DNA of 64,000 nucleotides. Origin: WRGA01 sp031553395 (GTDB lineage: Bacteria > Bacteroidota > Bacteroidia > Bacteroidales > WRGA01). The notes under the pieces are model-generated. The model searched no databases. It was not told the DNA's origin and saw nothing but the letters and a program-made list of their open reading frames with translations. The stretch is from positions 35,563 to 99,562 of the forward strand of contig JAVBLR010000029.1 of the NCBI GenBank assembly GCA_031553395.1, written 5' to 3'. Below, one piece after another: positions 61,469 through 64,000 of the stretch (positions are counted from its first letter, which is position 1; each line of letters opens with the position of its first letter). Made by a program: the position numbers and the translations under genes.

Positions 61469-64000
61469 ATGAAAAAACGACTTACTATCCTTTTTAATAA
61501 CAGGAAGCCTGCATATTTAATATATGCAATGGCTTTCTTTTTATGTATGTTACCGGCCGGCTTGCAGGCATTGAATCTAACTGCCCGCCCGGATAACTTT
61601 TTTGTAGCGCCGGGCGGCACGGAAACCTTTAATATATTAAGGAATGACGACCCAGGCGATTGTACGACATCAGCCTTGAAGGTAACCATTATTGTACCTC
61701 CCTTGCATGCACAGCAGGTGGCGGTGAATGCTGCCAACCAAATCCGTTATCGTGCGGCAGCAGGTTATACCGGCGATGACGAATTGACTTACCAAATTGA
61801 ATGTAATGGAAATATATCCACAGCCAAGGTGTATATCCATGTAAATAACATACCGGATAATATTACCCCGGATGTTTGCCATATTCCACCGCCACCGCAA
61901 ATATGGGGAACTGCTCCCAGTATGACTAATGAAAGAAACCTGAGTCCTTATCAAATCCCGATAATTGGGGATATTGATGATGATGGAATTCCGGAAATCC
62001 TTATTTGTGCAGACCCTGTAAATGCAACTGTAGATGGACTTAATCGTCCGTCGTCCAAGATTGCAATCTACAAGGGGAATAACCTTTCCGTTGCTCCCAA
62101 AATTATTACAACAGTAAAGCCATATACTTGGGACCATATGACAAAATATGGGATAGTTAAAACAAAAATATCAGGGAAAGATATTACACTTATTATAGTT
62201 ATGGAAAGTGACCGGTATCTTAGAGCTTATAATTCTAATGGTACATTGGTTTGGACAAGTAATGATGTGTATCATTCAACTGCAACTGCAGTGGGATATA
62301 ATAGTAAATGTCCCGGATTTGCCGATTTTAACAAGGATGGTATTCCGGAAATAATGGCTGCCGGTAAAATATTTAATTCTGTTAACGGACAATTGCTCTG
62401 TGCAGCACCCGACCCTGCATTTCAATATTGTGTCCCTATTGCCGTAGATTTGTTTAATACGGGAACTTTGCAATTTATTGTAGGGAACAGAATTTACACT
62501 CCGAATGCTTCGTTGACTGCCCTTACCCTAAATCGGACAATTACATTGCCCGTCAATCCTTCTGATCCGGATATCCCGTCAGCTCTTGGAGTTAGACCTG
62601 CCTTTAATGGTACAGGAGAATCTGCTAATGATGGAGGATTGGTTTCTGCCGTTGATGTTGATAATGATGGAAAGTTGGAACTTATTTATCAGGTTTTTCG
62701 CGGGGGTTTAGCTGATCCGTATGTTGGCGAGTCTCTTATTGCTGTTGTCAATCCGGCAACTGGTGCTATAAAGGCATCCAAGTATATTCCGTATGCACCG
62801 ATGAGTAGTTGGCCTTTTGTAGGGGATATCGACGGGGATGGCTATCCCGAGATTGTATGTATTTCGAGTCGACGGAATACCTCAAACCCGGCTCTTGTTC
62901 CAGCAGAAGCTCCATATTGGATAATGCATGCTTACAAATATGTATCGGGCAATTCTATATTGAAGAAATTTTGGGAGTTGAATCACACTGATGCTTCCGG
63001 ACTGACAGGGATGACAATATTTGATTTTAATCAGGATGGAATTGCCGAAATCGTTTACCGTGATGAAACGGATTTACGTATTATCAACGGAAGTCTGAAA
63101 AGCCATACAACTGGTTTACCTGTTTCTGCACCGTATAATCTAGCCAGTTTTCCAAATATGTCTGGAACATCGTCTGAATATCCTACTGTAGGAGATGTGG
63201 ATGGTGACGGACAAGCTGAGATATGTATTGTTGGAGGACAGCCGGGTGTAGAAACAGATAGGAGTACAATAGGCCCTTTGTGGATATTCAAGTCCTCAAA
63301 TCCCTCTACCAGTCCTTGGGCACCAGCGCGTAAGGTCTGGCACCAGTATGCTTATAATCCCACTTTTATCAATTCTGATTTAACAGTTCCTGTTTATCCT
63401 ATCAGTCCTGCCACAACTTTTTACGAAGCTGATGGTGTAACAATCAACCGTCCCTATAATAACTTTTTTCAGCAGGCAACAGATTTGAACGACGAGGGCG
63501 ATATGCTTTATTTGGGTCCCGACTTGGAGTTTTCACCGGCCTTCCGTCCAAAGATGCTTTACGACCAGGCAAACGACCGGTTGGAAATCACGATCTACGT
63601 ACACAACAATGTATTGCCGAATGCGGGTGCTGCCTTTATTGGTCCTTTGAGTATCGACACGTATGTTTACGACCGCACAACGGGTACCTACACCACGATG
63701 GGAAGTACCTCCCAGAGTATCAATATCGGTATAGACGCAACCGAAAAGATCGTTTATTATATCAACGGCTATTCAGGTTTGGCTTTCCCTCCGGACTACG
63801 ACAATTGGGTGATTGTATTGAACGGGAAGAACAATGCCCCAAATGAACCGACTTTTTACAAAGGCTCTGTGGAGTGTAACTGGTGGAATAACTTCAATAC
63901 GAATATCTCTTTCAGTAATGGCGAACGTACAATTTGTGAAGGTGTTACCGAAACGATTACAATCGAACCATCCGGTATCTACCGCTATGAGTGGTACGAG
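61469..64000 (+). CDS. Large FG-GAP/VCBS-repeat surface protein (cut by window end)
   Basis: An open frame with no stop before the window ends (844 codons visible). A long signal sequence (KKRLTILFNN, then YAMAFFLCMLPAGLQA) is followed by a domain that starts LTARPDNFFVAPGGTETFNI and ends in an Ig-like fold (YTGDDELTYQIECNG). At least six FG-GAP/VCBS-type loops follow (DIDDDGIPEI, DFNKDGIPEI, DVDNDGKLEL, DIDGDGYPEI, DFNQDGIAEI, DVDGDGQAEI), probably calcium-binding propeller blades. It is the kind of large adhesin or surface protein exported by Bacteroidetes, often with a sorting tail beyond this window. Confidence 0.85.
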   Translation, partial: MKKRLTILFNNRKPAYLIYAMAFFLCMLPAGLQALNLTARPDNFFVAPGGTETFNILRNDDPGDCTTSALKVTIIVPPLHAQQVAVNAANQIRYRAAAGYTGDDELTYQIECNGNISTAKVYIHVNNIPDNITPDVCHIPPPPQIWGTAPSMTNERNLSPYQIPIIGDIDDDGIPEILICADPVNATVDGLNRPSSKIAIYKGNNLSVAPKIITTVKPYTWDHMTKYGIVKTKISGKDITLIIVMESDRYLRAYNSNGTLVWTSNDVYHSTATAVGYNSKCPGFADFNKDGIPEIMAAGKIFNSVNGQLLCAAPDPAFQYCVPIAVDLFNTGTLQFIVGNRIYTPNASLTALTLNRTITLPVNPSDPDIPSALGVRPAFNGTGESANDGGLVSAVDVDNDGKLELIYQVFRGGLADPYVGESLIAVVNPATGAIKASKYIPYAPMSSWPFVGDIDGDGYPEIVCISSRRNTSNPALVPAEAPYWIMHAYKYVSGNSILKKFWELNHTDASGLTGMTIFDFNQDGIAEIVYRDETDLRIINGSLKSHTTGLPVSAPYNLASFPNMSGTSSEYPTVGDVDGDGQAEICIVGGQPGVETDRSTIGPLWIFKSSNPSTSPWAPARKVWHQYAYNPTFINSDLTVPVYPISPATTFYEADGVTINRPYNNFFQQATDLNDEGDMLYLGPDLEFSPAFRPKMLYDQANDRLEITIYVHNNVLPNAGAAFIGPLSIDTYVYDRTTGTYTTMGSTSQSINIGIDATEKIVYYINGYSGLAFPPDYDNWVIVLNGKNNAPNEPTFYKGSVECNWWNNFNTNISFSNGERTICEGVTETITIEPSGIYRYEWYE

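Noticed and set aside
61354..62137. Leftward ORFs of 127 and 155 codons
   Set aside because: They are antisense to the well-supported FG-GAP surface protein, whose frame is open to the window end and has clear signal and repeat motifs.
1..64000. CRISPR arrays
   Set aside because: No regularly spaced direct repeats with unique spacers were seen; the repeats found are palindromic or isolated.

Overview
The window is a low-G+C (mostly about 35-40% where I sampled) chromosome segment of a Bacteroidetes bacterium, most likely order Bacteroidales. The signs are TAnnTTTG-type promoter boxes, LES-type lipoproteins with few Shine-Dalgarno sequences, a hybrid two-component regulator with periplasmic propeller and Y_Y_Y domain, an ARPP-1 lipoprotein, a GH3/beta-lactamase fusion, and the ftsX-DUF3098-uppP-truB-queA-folK gene order. 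I cannot fix the genus from sequence alone.

Layout. 1-15.3 kb is housekeeping: the tail of an ATP-grasp-like protein, a GH3/serine-hydrolase fusion, trpS, a DUF1254 lipoprotein, a helix-hairpin-helix protein, tatA-tatC, maf, and a leftward operon ftsX, DUF3098, uppP, truB, queA and an unusual folK-diacylglycerol-kinase fusion; then a methyltransferase and tRNA-Leu(CAA). 15.65-21.17 kb is a small integrated element in the 3' end of that tRNA. It carries a large serine recombinase whose last codons are antisense to the tRNA, a small Pin-type recombinase, small unknown proteins, a lipoprotein, a 50-residue NUMOD3-like peptide and a Rep_trans-like replication initiator with a candidate nick hairpin. 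The 7-bp sequence GGGTACT lies at both ends. Directly beyond is the wreck of a sibling element's recombinase at exactly the same spacing, which suggests tandem integration. 22-29.6 kb is accessory: a G+C-rich PL11 rhamnogalacturonan lyase gene that looks acquired, a lipocalin-like lipoprotein, and an XRE-AbiH abortive-infection pair.

29.7-64 kb returns to core genes with some surface and polysaccharide functions: a pectate lyase, an ARPP-1 lipoprotein, a LytS/LytTR two-component pair, leuS with an inserted DUF559-type nuclease domain, an ABC-F protein, metG, purN, acpP-fabF-rnc, a LolD-type ATPase, an orphan hybrid two-component sensor, dut, prfB with its programmed frameshift, ugd, a secreted protein, an OmpA-type lipoprotein, a GH3 glucosidase with PA14 domain, and the start of a large FG-GAP/VCBS surface protein cut by the window end.

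The pectate lyase, PL11 lyase, GH3 enzymes and the hybrid sensor point to plant-polysaccharide (pectin) use, but no SusC/SusD pair is present, so none of this is a complete utilisation locus. The most unusual items are the tRNA-Leu element with its tandem remnant, the nuclease domain inside leucyl-tRNA synthetase, the folK-dgkA fusion, the repeat sites around the small recombinase, and a MITE-like repeat between dut and prfB.
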